Below, piece by piece: positions 1 through 6,148 of a stretch of DNA of 10,812 nt (positions are counted from its first letter, which is position 1; the number at the start of each line of letters is the position of its first letter). This DNA is from Holosporales bacterium (GTDB taxonomy: Bacteria; Pseudomonadota; Alphaproteobacteria; RUG11792), in the NCBI GenBank assembly GCA_031286725.1, contig JAITTR010000072.1, forward strand, positions 1 through 10,812, read 5' to 3'. Made by a program: the position numbers and the translations under genes. The notes under the pieces are model-generated. The model did not search any database, had not been told where the DNA came from, and saw only the letters and a program-made list of their open reading frames with translations.

Positions 1-275
1 AGATCTGACCCCCAAAATCCTTGCAAAAAGTATATTTTCGCATCGAATGGCAATACCCTTCTGATATCTATCGCTTCTTTTAAATACGCTACCCAAAAGT
101 TTCTACATCCCGCTTCATATAACTTTTGAGATACTCTTTGAGCTCCAAGACCATAGGCGTCGTTTTTAATGACCGCTGAACATATTGTATCTTTTCCTAA
201 AGCTTTTGAAATTCTCAGATAATTGTTTCGTATAGCGTTTAAATTTATAGTTGCCTGTGGACATATCTTAAACAT
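1..275 (-). CDS. alr: Alanine racemase, N-terminal part (runs off left edge)
   Basis: The first 91 residues of a PLP-dependent alanine racemase, which interconverts L- and D-alanine in the cytoplasm for peptidoglycan synthesis. The reading frame is open from the ATG at 275-273 to the window edge. Residues 34-44 read AVIKNDAYGLG, the family's PLP-lysine motif (usually AVVKADAYGxG), so K37 is the predicted Schiff-base lysine. The preceding ATINLNAIRNNY resembles the usual opening of the TIM-barrel domain, and the following VAYLKEAIDIR fits the family's 'A..EEA..LR' helix. The start is chosen because it lies just before this opening; a weak GAG-type ribosome site sits a few bases upstream. It lies 66 nt after lpdA on the same strand, so it may be co-transcribed, though no promoter or terminator is obvious in the gap. 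The C-terminal domain is outside the window, so intactness cannot be judged. Confidence 0.9.
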   Translation of the reverse strand, partial: MFKICPQATINLNAIRNNYLRISKALGKDTICSAVIKNDAYGLGAQRVSQKLYEAGCRNFWVAYLKEAIDIRRVLPFDAKIYFLQGFWGSD

Positions 276-341
276 TTTTCTCAATAATTAATTCATATTA
301 ATCAGAAGGAGACTATAAAAGAGCATGACATAATTAGAAAC

Positions 342-1742
342 TTATTCATGAATAGCCTGATTATAAGCTGAACAAATGGCCTCTTGTAAACATTCCGACA
401 TTGTAGGGTGAGGGAAGATTGCGGACATCAATTCTTTTTCAGTCAACTCTCCGGAAATAGCTATGGAAAAAATAGGCAATAGCTCGGTTACTTCATAACC
501 AATCATATGAGCTCCCAATAATTCTCCCGTTTTCGAATCGAAGATAACTTTAACGAATCCGTCTGGTTCTCCGGTCGCTAGAGCTTTGCCGTTTCCTCTA
601 AAATACGATTTTCCAATCTTAACGTTTATCCCTTCTTCTTTCGCGATTTCTTCCGTCATTCCAATAGAAGCAATTTGCGGATTTGAATAAACGCAGGATG
701 GAATCGCTTTCAAATTTATAGGCAATATATTGCTTAATCCCGCGATCTTTTCAGCGCAAATAATCCCTTCTCTAGAAGCCTTATGAGCAAGCCAAGGAGC
801 TTCCGTGACGTCTCCTATCGCATATATTCCTTTTATATTTGTTTCTTGATAACCAAAAGTCTTGATTACTCCGTTAGGCTTTGTCTTTACTCCTATTTTA
901 TCGAGATTTAAATCAGCAGTATTAGGAACGACTCCAATAGCGATTATTGCTACATCAAAAGTATCTTTTTCAATTTTATTCTCAGGATTAACAAATTCCA
1001 TTGAAAGTTTATTCTTTTCTTCTTTAAAATTCTGAGATTTTGAGTTTAATTTAAACGCTATTCCTTGCTTTGATAAGGCTTTTTGAGCTGCGGCGGATAT
1101 TTCTTTATCCTCCATAACGAGAATTCTATCTTGAATTTCAACAACGGTAACCTCGCTTCCTATTGAATTATAAAAAGAAGCCAATTCAATTCCAATAGCC
1201 CCTGATCCCATTATTAATAGCTTTTTAGGACAAAATCTAGGAGCTAGGGCTTCTTTTGACGTCCAGACCAATCCTTTTTCTATAAGGCTCTCAATCCCGG
1301 GTATTAGTCTAGGCTTAGCGCCGGTTGAAACGACTATATTTTGAGCCGTAACTTCTATCAACTTATCTCCGTTTTCTATCAACAAAGTATTTCTATCTTT
1401 AAATTTCGCTATGCCTTCTATTACTTTGATTTTATTTTTAGCTAAAAGCGCTGCGACATTTTTATTAAGTCCAGATACTATGTCTTTTGATCGTTCTACT
1501 ATCTTTTCTATATCGATGGACTTAAAATCCGATATGATGCCGAAATTATTAGATTTCTCGACAAAACGCTTAATTTTCGCGGATTGCAATATAGATTTCG
1601 TAGGAATACAACCTTTGTTAAGGCAAGTCCCTCCCAAATGTTCTTTTTCAAGAAGCGCAACCTTTAAGCCAAGCTGAACAGCTTTTATAGCGCAAACATA
1701 ACCGCCGGGGCCTGCCCCGATTATAGCTATATCGTATTCCAT
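342..1742 (-). CDS. lpdA: Dihydrolipoyl dehydrogenase (E3 component)
   Basis: A complete 466-residue flavoprotein disulfide reductase, the usual length for E3. It reoxidises dihydrolipoamide with NAD+ in pyruvate and 2-oxoglutarate dehydrogenase complexes. Visible in order: the FAD-binding GAGPGG at 9-14; the redox disulfide in GGTCLNKGCIPTK (C40 and C45); the NAD-binding GSGAIG at 179-184 with an acidic residue, E202, at the end of the second strand; the second FAD motif AIGD at 308-311; and the C-terminal catalytic HPTMSE (H445 and E450), which completes the active site of the partner subunit in the dimer. All key residues are present. The start ATG lies 7 nt after the hfq stop, with GAGGAA inside the hfq tail as a rather distant ribosome site, so translation may be coupled to hfq. 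No lipoyl transferase or E1/E2 genes are beside it, so which complex it serves cannot be told. Confidence 0.96.
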   Translation of the reverse strand: MEYDIAIIGAGPGGYVCAIKAVQLGLKVALLEKEHLGGTCLNKGCIPTKSILQSAKIKRFVEKSNNFGIISDFKSIDIEKIVERSKDIVSGLNKNVAALLAKNKIKVIEGIAKFKDRNTLLIENGDKLIEVTAQNIVVSTGAKPRLIPGIESLIEKGLVWTSKEALAPRFCPKKLLIMGSGAIGIELASFYNSIGSEVTVVEIQDRILVMEDKEISAAAQKALSKQGIAFKLNSKSQNFKEEKNKLSMEFVNPENKIEKDTFDVAIIAIGVVPNTADLNLDKIGVKTKPNGVIKTFGYQETNIKGIYAIGDVTEAPWLAHKASREGIICAEKIAGLSNILPINLKAIPSCVYSNPQIASIGMTEEIAKEEGINVKIGKSYFRGNGKALATGEPDGFVKVIFDSKTGELLGAHMIGYEVTELLPIFSIAISGELTEKELMSAIFPHPTMSECLQEAICSAYNQAIHE

Positions 1743-1749
1743 ATATTAA

Positions 1750-2094
1750 CTATTCGTATTCCTCTTCTTCGTCATCTTCTTCCTCCTCAATTTCAATGAC
1801 TATTTCTTCTTCGTTGTTGTTATCGTCTTCTTGTTTTTTTCTATAAGAATCATTTGACTGCGTAGCGTTCCAATCGAAAACATTTATAGGGCCGTGAGGA
1901 GAAAATGTTGATATGGCGGTTTTATAAACAAGTTGAGTATATCCTTCTCTTTTTATAACTATCGAGCTTTGGTCAAAACAAGAAATTGTTCCGGTAAGCT
2001 TGACTCCGTTTAACAAGAAAATTGTAACAGGCACCTTATTTTTACGCATATAATTTAAAAATGCGTCTTGTATATTTATTATTTTCTCAGACAT
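1750..2094 (-). CDS. hfq: RNA chaperone Hfq with acidic C-terminal tail
   Basis: Hfq forms a hexameric Sm-like ring that pairs small RNAs with mRNAs. Residues 8-66 are the Sm core: IQDAFLN at the N-terminal helix (Q9 and D10 of the proximal site), the basic rim patch RKNK at 17-20, Sm1 around [13 protein letters not shown] at 40-42, and Sm2 as LVYKTAIST. In most Hfq proteins Sm2 reads YKHAIS; here the histidine is T59 while K58 is kept. Residues 89-114 form a tail in which 18 of 26 residues are Asp or Glu, ending EEEEYE. E. coli Hfq has a short acidic tip that regulates RNA release, but this tail is far more acidic. The gene has its own likely promoter upstream and is followed by lpdA after 7 nt. 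The usual neighbours (miaA, hflX) are absent. The family call is firm; the effects of the changes are inference. Confidence 0.95.
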   Translation of the reverse strand: MSEKIINIQDAFLNYMRKNKVPVTIFLLNGVKLTGTISCFDQSSIVIKREGYTQLVYKTAISTFSPHGPINVFDWNATQSNDSYRKKQEDDNNNEEEIVIEIEEEEDDEEEEYE

Positions 2095-2113
2095 TTTTAT
2101 ACCTTAAAAAGGT
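2095..2113 (-). promoter_or_regulatory. hfq ribosome binding site inside a small hairpin
   Basis: Read on the minus strand, ACCTT-TTT-AAGGT forms a perfect 5-bp stem (2101-2113). Its right arm holds the AAGG ribosome site, 7 nt before the hfq ATG. Hfq is known in other bacteria to repress its own translation by binding its leader, so a hairpin masking the ribosome site is plausible for control. The stem is short and AT-rich, so it may be weak. Confidence 0.35.
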
Positions 2114-2129
2114 TTATAAAGTAATAGCT

Positions 2130-2158
2130 ATTATCCCAAAGAACTTTGAATTTTGCAA
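2130..2158 (-). promoter_or_regulatory. Probable sigma-70 promoter for hfq-lpdA
   Basis: On the minus strand TTGCAA (2158-2153, 4 of 6 to TTGACA) is followed after exactly 17 nt by GATAAT (2135-2130, 5 of 6 to TATAAT). The ATG of hfq lies 35 nt beyond the -10 box, giving a short leader that includes the hairpin over the ribosome site. Confidence 0.5.
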
Positions 2159-2199
2159 GGCAATAATAGGATGCGAGAAAGTCCTTTCCAAAAGGTTTC

Positions 2200-2228
2200 T
2201 TTTGTGTCAGAATGTATATACGTATAAT
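2200..2228 (+). promoter_or_regulatory. Possible promoter for rpsB-tsf-pyrH
   Basis: A perfect TATAAT at 2223-2228 sits about 107 nt upstream of the rpsB ATG. The -35 region is poor: TTTTGT at 2200-2205 gives a 17-nt spacer but few matches. An imperfect hairpin lies just before it (2177-2199: GAAA and CCTTT pairing with AAAGG and TTTC across a 2-nt bulge). The long leader would leave room for ribosomal-protein feedback control, which is known for rpsB in other bacteria, but no specific S2-binding structure was identified. Confidence 0.35.
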
Positions 2229-2335
2229 TACGTTAGGTTAGAAATTTTTAGTTCAAGGCGAATAGAGTTTTCCGATGCTTGTTAGGTTTTCAATTATACT
2301 CGTTCGCTAAGTTTAATCGGAAAGGAAAAATTGTT

Positions 2336-3133
2336 ATGTCAGTTAATTTTACAATGCGTCAATTGCTGGAAGCTGGCGTTCATTATGGCCACGTTACTAG
2401 AAAATGGAATCCAAAGATGGCTCCGTATATTTTTGGAAAAAGAAATGGAATTCATATCATGGATCTCGAGCAAACCGTTCCTATGCTGGAGATGGCATTG
2501 AATGTCGCTAAGGATATTATCACTAATTACGGAAGGGTTTTATTTGTCGGGACTAAGCCTCAAGCTTCTGAAATAATAAAAGAAACCGCTAAAAAATGCG
2601 GACAATATTACGTCAATCACAGATGGCTCGGCGGTATGTTAACAAACTGGAAGACCGTTAGCCAATCGATTAAAAGATTGCGGAGTTTGGAAGAACAAAT
2701 AGAAAATCCAATGGGGTTAACCAAAAAAGAAGCCCTTTATCTCCAAAGAAAAAGAGAAAAGTTAGAGTTAGCTCTCGGCGGAATAAGGGATATGGGAGGA
2801 CTGCCTGATTTGGTTATTATTATCGATACGATTAAAGAATCCATTGCGGTAAGCGAGGCTAGAAAATTAGGAATTCCTATTATCGCAATAATCGATTCAA
2901 ATTCGGAGCCGGACAATATAACTTATCCTATTCCCGGAAACGATGACGCGACGAAAGCGATAGAATTGTATTGCGCGTTATTTTCTTCCGCTATTCTCGA
3001 AGGATTGCAAAAAGGTCTAGAAAAATCAGGAGTCGATATTGGGGCGACTGAACCCGTCGCTGCGGCTGAGATTTCGCCTGAGCCTAAACCTGAGCTTAAA
3101 GAAGAAATCCCTGCGGTTGAAGCTCAGATTTAA
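2336..3133 (+). CDS. rpsB: 30S ribosomal protein S2
   Basis: A complete S2 of 265 residues, a structural protein of the small subunit located near the neck and S1. The start at 2336 is chosen over an in-frame ATG at 2279 because AAAGGAAA (2321-2328) is well spaced for it and [19 protein letters not shown] matches the family's N-terminus; the 19 extra residues would be unrelated. Conserved blocks include [17 protein letters not shown], the RVLFVGTK strand, [33 protein letters not shown] and [20 protein letters not shown]. The last 30 or so residues form a Pro/Glu/Ala-rich tail, common in alphaproteobacterial S2. The gene opens the operon with tsf 16 nt downstream. Confidence 0.97.
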   Translation: MSVNFTMRQLLEAGVHYGHVTRKWNPKMAPYIFGKRNGIHIMDLEQTVPMLEMALNVAKDIITNYGRVLFVGTKPQASEIIKETAKKCGQYYVNHRWLGGMLTNWKTVSQSIKRLRSLEEQIENPMGLTKKEALYLQRKREKLELALGGIRDMGGLPDLVIIIDTIKESIAVSEARKLGIPIIAIIDSNSEPDNITYPIPGNDDATKAIELYCALFSSAILEGLQKGLEKSGVDIGATEPVAAAEISPEPKPELKEEIPAVEAQI

Positions 3134-3149
3134 ATATTAGGAGATAAAA

Positions 3150-4079
3150 ATGGAAATTAACGCAAAATTAGTAAAAGAGCTTCGCGATAAGACAAGCGCG
3201 GGGATGATGGATTGTAAAAGAGCTCTTATTGAAACAAACGGAGATATCGAAAAAGCCACTGAATACTTGAGAAAAAAAGGATTAATGGATGCTGCAAAGA
3301 AAGCTTCTAGAACAGCTGCCGACGGGGTGATCGCCTTTTCCATGTCTTCAGATAAAAAAACTGCGGCAATTGTAGAAGTAAATTCGGAAACGGATTTTGT
3401 TGCCAGAAACGAGAAATTTCAAGATATAGTTGCCGGAATTGCAAACGTAGCTTTATCAACCGACTCTATAGATTCGATTTTAAGCTCTAAGTATCCGAAT
3501 TCCGAAAAGACTGTAAAAGAAGAAATGGATCTTTTAATTTCTCTTGTCGGAGAAAACATGACATTTAGGAGAGCAAAAAGAGTTTTAGCGCAAAACGGGA
3601 TAATTTCCGCCTATGTTCATAACGCGGTAACCCCTTCCATGGGCAAAATAGGGGTTTTGGTCGCTTTGAAAGCGGAGGGTTCTTTCTGTCCAAAAAAAAC
3701 TGAAGAGTTGGGTAAAAGAATAGCCATGCATATTGCCGCTGCGAATCCAACCTATCTTTGTCCAAATTGCGTTCCTCAAAATGTTATAGACAAAGAAAAA
3801 GAGATAATCCTGGCTCAAGCAAAAGGGCTTGGTAAACCTGAAAATGTTGCCGAGAAAATGGCGGAAGGTCGAATTAAAAAGTTTTTTGAAGAATCGACTT
3901 TAGTAGAACAAATTTTCGTTATGGACGGGAAGACAAAAGTGAGAGAAGTCGTTGAGTCATTTAACAAAGAAAACGGATTTAATATTAAAATTGCCGAATT
4001 TACAAAATTTGTTTTAGGCGAGGGCATTGAGAAAACGGAAACGAATTTCGCAGAAGAAGTTCAGTCTTTTATAAAATAA
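3150..4079 (+). CDS. tsf: Elongation factor Ts
   Basis: EF-Ts, the nucleotide exchange factor that removes GDP from EF-Tu. At 309 residues it is in the longer part of the family range. Residues 1-55 form the UBA-like N-terminal domain (LVKELRDKTSAGMMDCKRAL, then GDIEKATEYLRKKG). TDFVA at 81-85 is the conserved contact that disrupts the EF-Tu magnesium site. The two core subdomains follow, ending with the KFVLGEGIEK segment. A CPNC pair occurs in the loop NPTYLCPNCVPQNV, where the family normally has no cysteines; two cysteines spaced like this could form a disulfide or bind metal, but this is only a sequence observation. AGGAGA sits close upstream of the ATG. It is followed by pyrH after a single base, so translation is probably coupled. 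Confidence 0.97.
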   Translation: MEINAKLVKELRDKTSAGMMDCKRALIETNGDIEKATEYLRKKGLMDAAKKASRTAADGVIAFSMSSDKKTAAIVEVNSETDFVARNEKFQDIVAGIANVALSTDSIDSILSSKYPNSEKTVKEEMDLLISLVGENMTFRRAKRVLAQNGIISAYVHNAVTPSMGKIGVLVALKAEGSFCPKKTEELGKRIAMHIAAANPTYLCPNCVPQNVIDKEKEIILAQAKGLGKPENVAEKMAEGRIKKFFEESTLVEQIFVMDGKTKVREVVESFNKENGFNIKIAEFTKFVLGEGIEKTETNFAEEVQSFIK

Positions 4080-4080
4080 T

Positions 4081-4788
4081 ATGGTTCCAAAACGGGTATT
4101 AATAAAAATTTCAGGAGAAGCAATATCGGGAGAGAATGACGTATTTGATTCCGATATCGCTCTTAAAATTTGCAATAACATAAAAAACGTCATAGATTCC
4201 GGAATCTTGGTCTCCGTCGTTATTGGTGGTGGGAACATTATTCGAGGCAGAGATTTTCTAAACGAGAACATTATCTCAAGAGAGACTGCCGATTCTATTG
4301 GAATGTTGGCTACGGTTATGAACGGAGTATTATTTCGAGATATTTTTAAAAAGATAGGCGTCAAGTCAGAAGTTGTTTCTAATTTAAATTTACCTTTTCA
4401 GATAAAAAATTCTGATTGTTTTAGCGTGGAAAAGTTAATTTCTGAAAATAAATTATTAATATTTGTTGGCGGCGTAGCCTATCCTTATTTTTCAACGGAC
4501 ACTATATCCGTAATCGCAGCTCTTTTGTCTAAGTGCGACATTATATTAAAAGCGACCAAAACCAAAGGAATTTACGATAAAGATCCCGAAATTTTTGAAG
4601 ACGCAACGTTTATTGAAAAGCTAACGTATGAACAGGCAATTGAGAAAAATATAAAAATTATGGATCAAACTGCCTTTTCCATGGCCGTTGCCAATAAGCA
4701 TATACCAATATACGTCTTTTCAATAAAAGAAGAGAATTGTTTTATTAACGCTATCGATAAAACAATTAAAATGTCCGTGGTGGAATAG
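4081..4788 (+). CDS. pyrH: Uridylate kinase (UMP kinase)
   Basis: The bacterial hexameric UMP kinase of the amino-acid kinase family, converting UMP to UDP with ATP. It has 235 residues, the normal length. Visible motifs: RVLIKISGEA at 5-14 (ATP phosphate lysine K9), VVIGGGNIIRG at 46-56, DSIGMLATVMN at 71-81, STDT at 138-141, LKATKTKGIYDKDP at 156-169 (nucleotide loop) and MDQTAFS at 194-200. The loop usually reading GGTGNPFFTTD is here GGVAYPYFSTD, so the TGN preceding the proline is replaced by VAY; this is uncommon for the family. The C-terminus also lacks the usual glycine-threonine ending. Start ATG lies one base after the tsf stop. The frr gene that often follows is absent, and what follows is degraded DNA of opposite orientation. 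Confidence 0.95.
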   Translation: MVPKRVLIKISGEAISGENDVFDSDIALKICNNIKNVIDSGILVSVVIGGGNIIRGRDFLNENIISRETADSIGMLATVMNGVLFRDIFKKIGVKSEVVSNLNLPFQIKNSDCFSVEKLISENKLLIFVGGVAYPYFSTDTISVIAALLSKCDIILKATKTKGIYDKDPEIFEDATFIEKLTYEQAIEKNIKIMDQTAFSMAVANKHIPIYVFSIKEENCFINAIDKTIKMSVVE

Positions 4789-5231
4789 CGTTATGATAGC
4801 AAAGCTAATACAGTTGATGGTCGCGCTTTTATAAAACTTTTGGCCATTATCATGTCGAAAAATATAGCGAATGAGTCTTGCTAAATACTTTTGAGAATTT
4901 GAAATAAGATTCCTAATTGTATTTATCTACTCGTTTTTCTTCCTTTGGAAGCTGTTTCTTTTGTTTTATAAGTTTTAAAATCTGCATGAATTTTTGGAAT
5001 TCTTTTAACTGGAATTAAGCGTTATAAGAAGTTTGTTTTCTTACGAAAGTTTTCCTCATATAAACATACAATCCGCCATCCTTAAAGTTCATTGCGGTTC
5101 AGTATGACTTTTCGAAGTCTGGCTTGATTATGTTGCTTCTCTATCCTCCAACAACGGCGTGGAAATATGCGTCAAAATTTATTTTCGCGCATCGGAAACA
5201 GTCAATTGTGTCGCCAACATACATTCTTTTC
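4789..5231 (-). other. Degraded, unassigned DNA after pyrH (no intact gene)
   Basis: No frame on either strand gives an intact gene with a recognisable product. On the minus strand several frames keep short coding-like runs, for example GLYVYMRKTFVRKQTSYNA near 5085-5030 and, in another frame, IPVKRIPKIHADFKTYKTK near 5010-4955, interrupted by stops. This looks like a gene remnant downstream of the prs pseudogene, possibly once in the same operon, but the runs are too short to name. The plus-strand frame at 5124-5579 overlaps the minus-strand pseudogene and is regarded as its shadow. No frr-like sequence was seen on either strand. Confidence 0.4.
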
Positions 5232-5826
5232 TTGCGTTGCGTATACTATTATATACTTTGCTCCGCGTTCAGAGATTTGTTTAGCTACATTACTATAGTC
5301 TCGCAAGAATCCGCAATATTATCTATATTTATACAAGTTTTATTTTTCACGTTATTGCCTATAACGGATACTATTTCGCTTTTATCTGTGGCTGACTTGT
5401 ATTTCGCGGCAATTGTAAAATCAGCATTCATTGTCTTGGATAGAGAAATTATTGATTTAGCTCCTCCTATATCTGGCTTTATGGTTCCGCTTGCTCTTGT
5501 CTATGAAGAAATCGTCCGTATTAAGGGTTACAGTCGGAACATTGAAAAAATCTTGTATTTTAATGAGAATGTAGCTTGACGACAAATTAACATAAGGCTA
5601 GGACAGAAGATCTGCAACAACTTTTGCAAAAAAATGAGACTCTAACGCGTTTTGAAATTAATTAAACAATTAAAACTTTGTTTCCTTTTTTTATCATTGA
5701 TTCTTATAAAAAATTCTCCGTCTACAAATTTTGATACATTTGTATAATAAATATTAGCGCGATTGGAATTGGTTAAATTTGATACGAGCGTTTTCGCATT
5801 TGTACAAGCTATTATTTTTATATCAT
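5232..5826 (-). pseudogene. prs: Ribose-phosphate pyrophosphokinase (PRPP synthetase) pseudogene
   Basis: Piecing together minus-strand frames gives a collinear PRPP synthetase, the enzyme making PRPP from ribose 5-phosphate and ATP. Segment A (from 5818) reads KIIACTNAKTL... then KFVDGEFFIRIND, matching the family's RFSDGEVxVxIxE. Segment B/C, in a second frame, has AKVVADLLS, a stop, then IQDFFNVPTVTLNTDDFF, matching SAKLVADLL and IQGFFDIPV. Segment D, back in the first frame, has TIKPDIGGAKSI and VIGNNVKNKTCINIDNIAD, matching SPDxGGxxRA and GDVxGKxCxxVDDxxDT. Segment E, shifted again, has KQISERGAKYIIVYATQ, matching LKERGAKxVYAYATH. At least three frame changes, several in-frame stops and a deletion of roughly 40 residues (after the FVDGE block) disrupt it. 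Even the ATG at 5826-5824 is one base out of frame. The PRPP-binding loop has lost consensus residues (IDNIADSCET for VDDMIDTxGT). The C-terminal part is not recognisable beyond about 5232. The homology is read by eye. Confidence 0.85.
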
Positions 5827-5886
5827 TCTGACCGTCGGTTTGTGTAGTCTTTGCATATATCTAAGTAAATACTAACGCATTTATCC

Positions 5887-5919
5887 TTTTTGAGAGGTTT
5901 CATAGGTAACTCTCAAAAA
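5887..5919. repeat. Perfect 10-bp inverted repeat
   Basis: TTTTTGAGAG (5887-5896) and CTCTCAAAAA (5910-5919) are perfect complements around a 13-nt loop. Because the T run lies on the outer left arm and the A run on the right, neither strand has a T tract after the stem, so it is not a classical terminator. It lies about 60 nt upstream of the prs pseudogene start and 120 nt before the small ORF at 6038, so it could be an operator or an element end. The rest of 5827-6037 holds nothing else that can be named. Confidence 0.45.
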
Positions 5920-6037
5920 CCGTCTTCCTATATTAGCGATAATCTTTTGATATTGCTCGCAATAAATTGTATGATTAACTTTTTATTAAACATATATTTA
6001 TACAATGAAAATATAAACCATTAAGAATGGAGTTATT

Positions 6038-6136
6038 ATGAAAAGATTAAATACGATACCAGACTTCTTGAAAAGTACAGCCATTCTCACGGTATTTATT
6101 AAAGAAATCAAAAAAGTTTTTGCTAAACCGCAATAG
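6038..6136 (+). CDS. Small ORF, 32 residues, upstream of the pilC-like gene
   Basis: An ATG with GGAG five bases before it (6029-6032) opens a 32-codon frame ending TAG. The peptide is basic and partly hydrophobic: it begins MKRLNTIPDFLKS, has a short apolar stretch AILTVF, then IKEIKKVFAKPQ. It has no cysteine and no recognisable domain; the amphipathic pattern could be a single membrane-associated helix. It ends 12 nt before the PilC-like gene and would be translated from the same message, so it may be a leader peptide, a tiny accessory protein, or a leftover of a larger gene. The good ribosome site is the main evidence for it. Confidence 0.35.
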   Translation: MKRLNTIPDFLKSTAILTVFIKEIKKVFAKPQ

Positions 6137-6148
6137 CGATATTGAAAA

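Noticed and set aside
2279..2335. Longer rpsB start at 2279
   Set aside because: The 19 extra residues have no S2 similarity, and the ATG at 2336 has a well-placed AAAGGAAA and the family N-terminus.
4014..4364. Minus-strand 116-codon frame
   Set aside because: Antisense to the end of tsf and start of pyrH, both certain genes.
5124..5579. Plus-strand 151-codon open frame with hydrophobic segments, a candidate membrane protein
   Set aside because: It lies antisense to the prs pseudogene, has no ribosome site, and its hydrophobicity is explained by reading polar codons of the other strand in reverse.
5887..5919. Hairpin TTTTTGAGAG / CTCTCAAAAA as a rho-independent terminator
   Set aside because: The T and A runs are inside the stem arms; no T tract follows the stem on either strand. 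Kept only as an inverted repeat.
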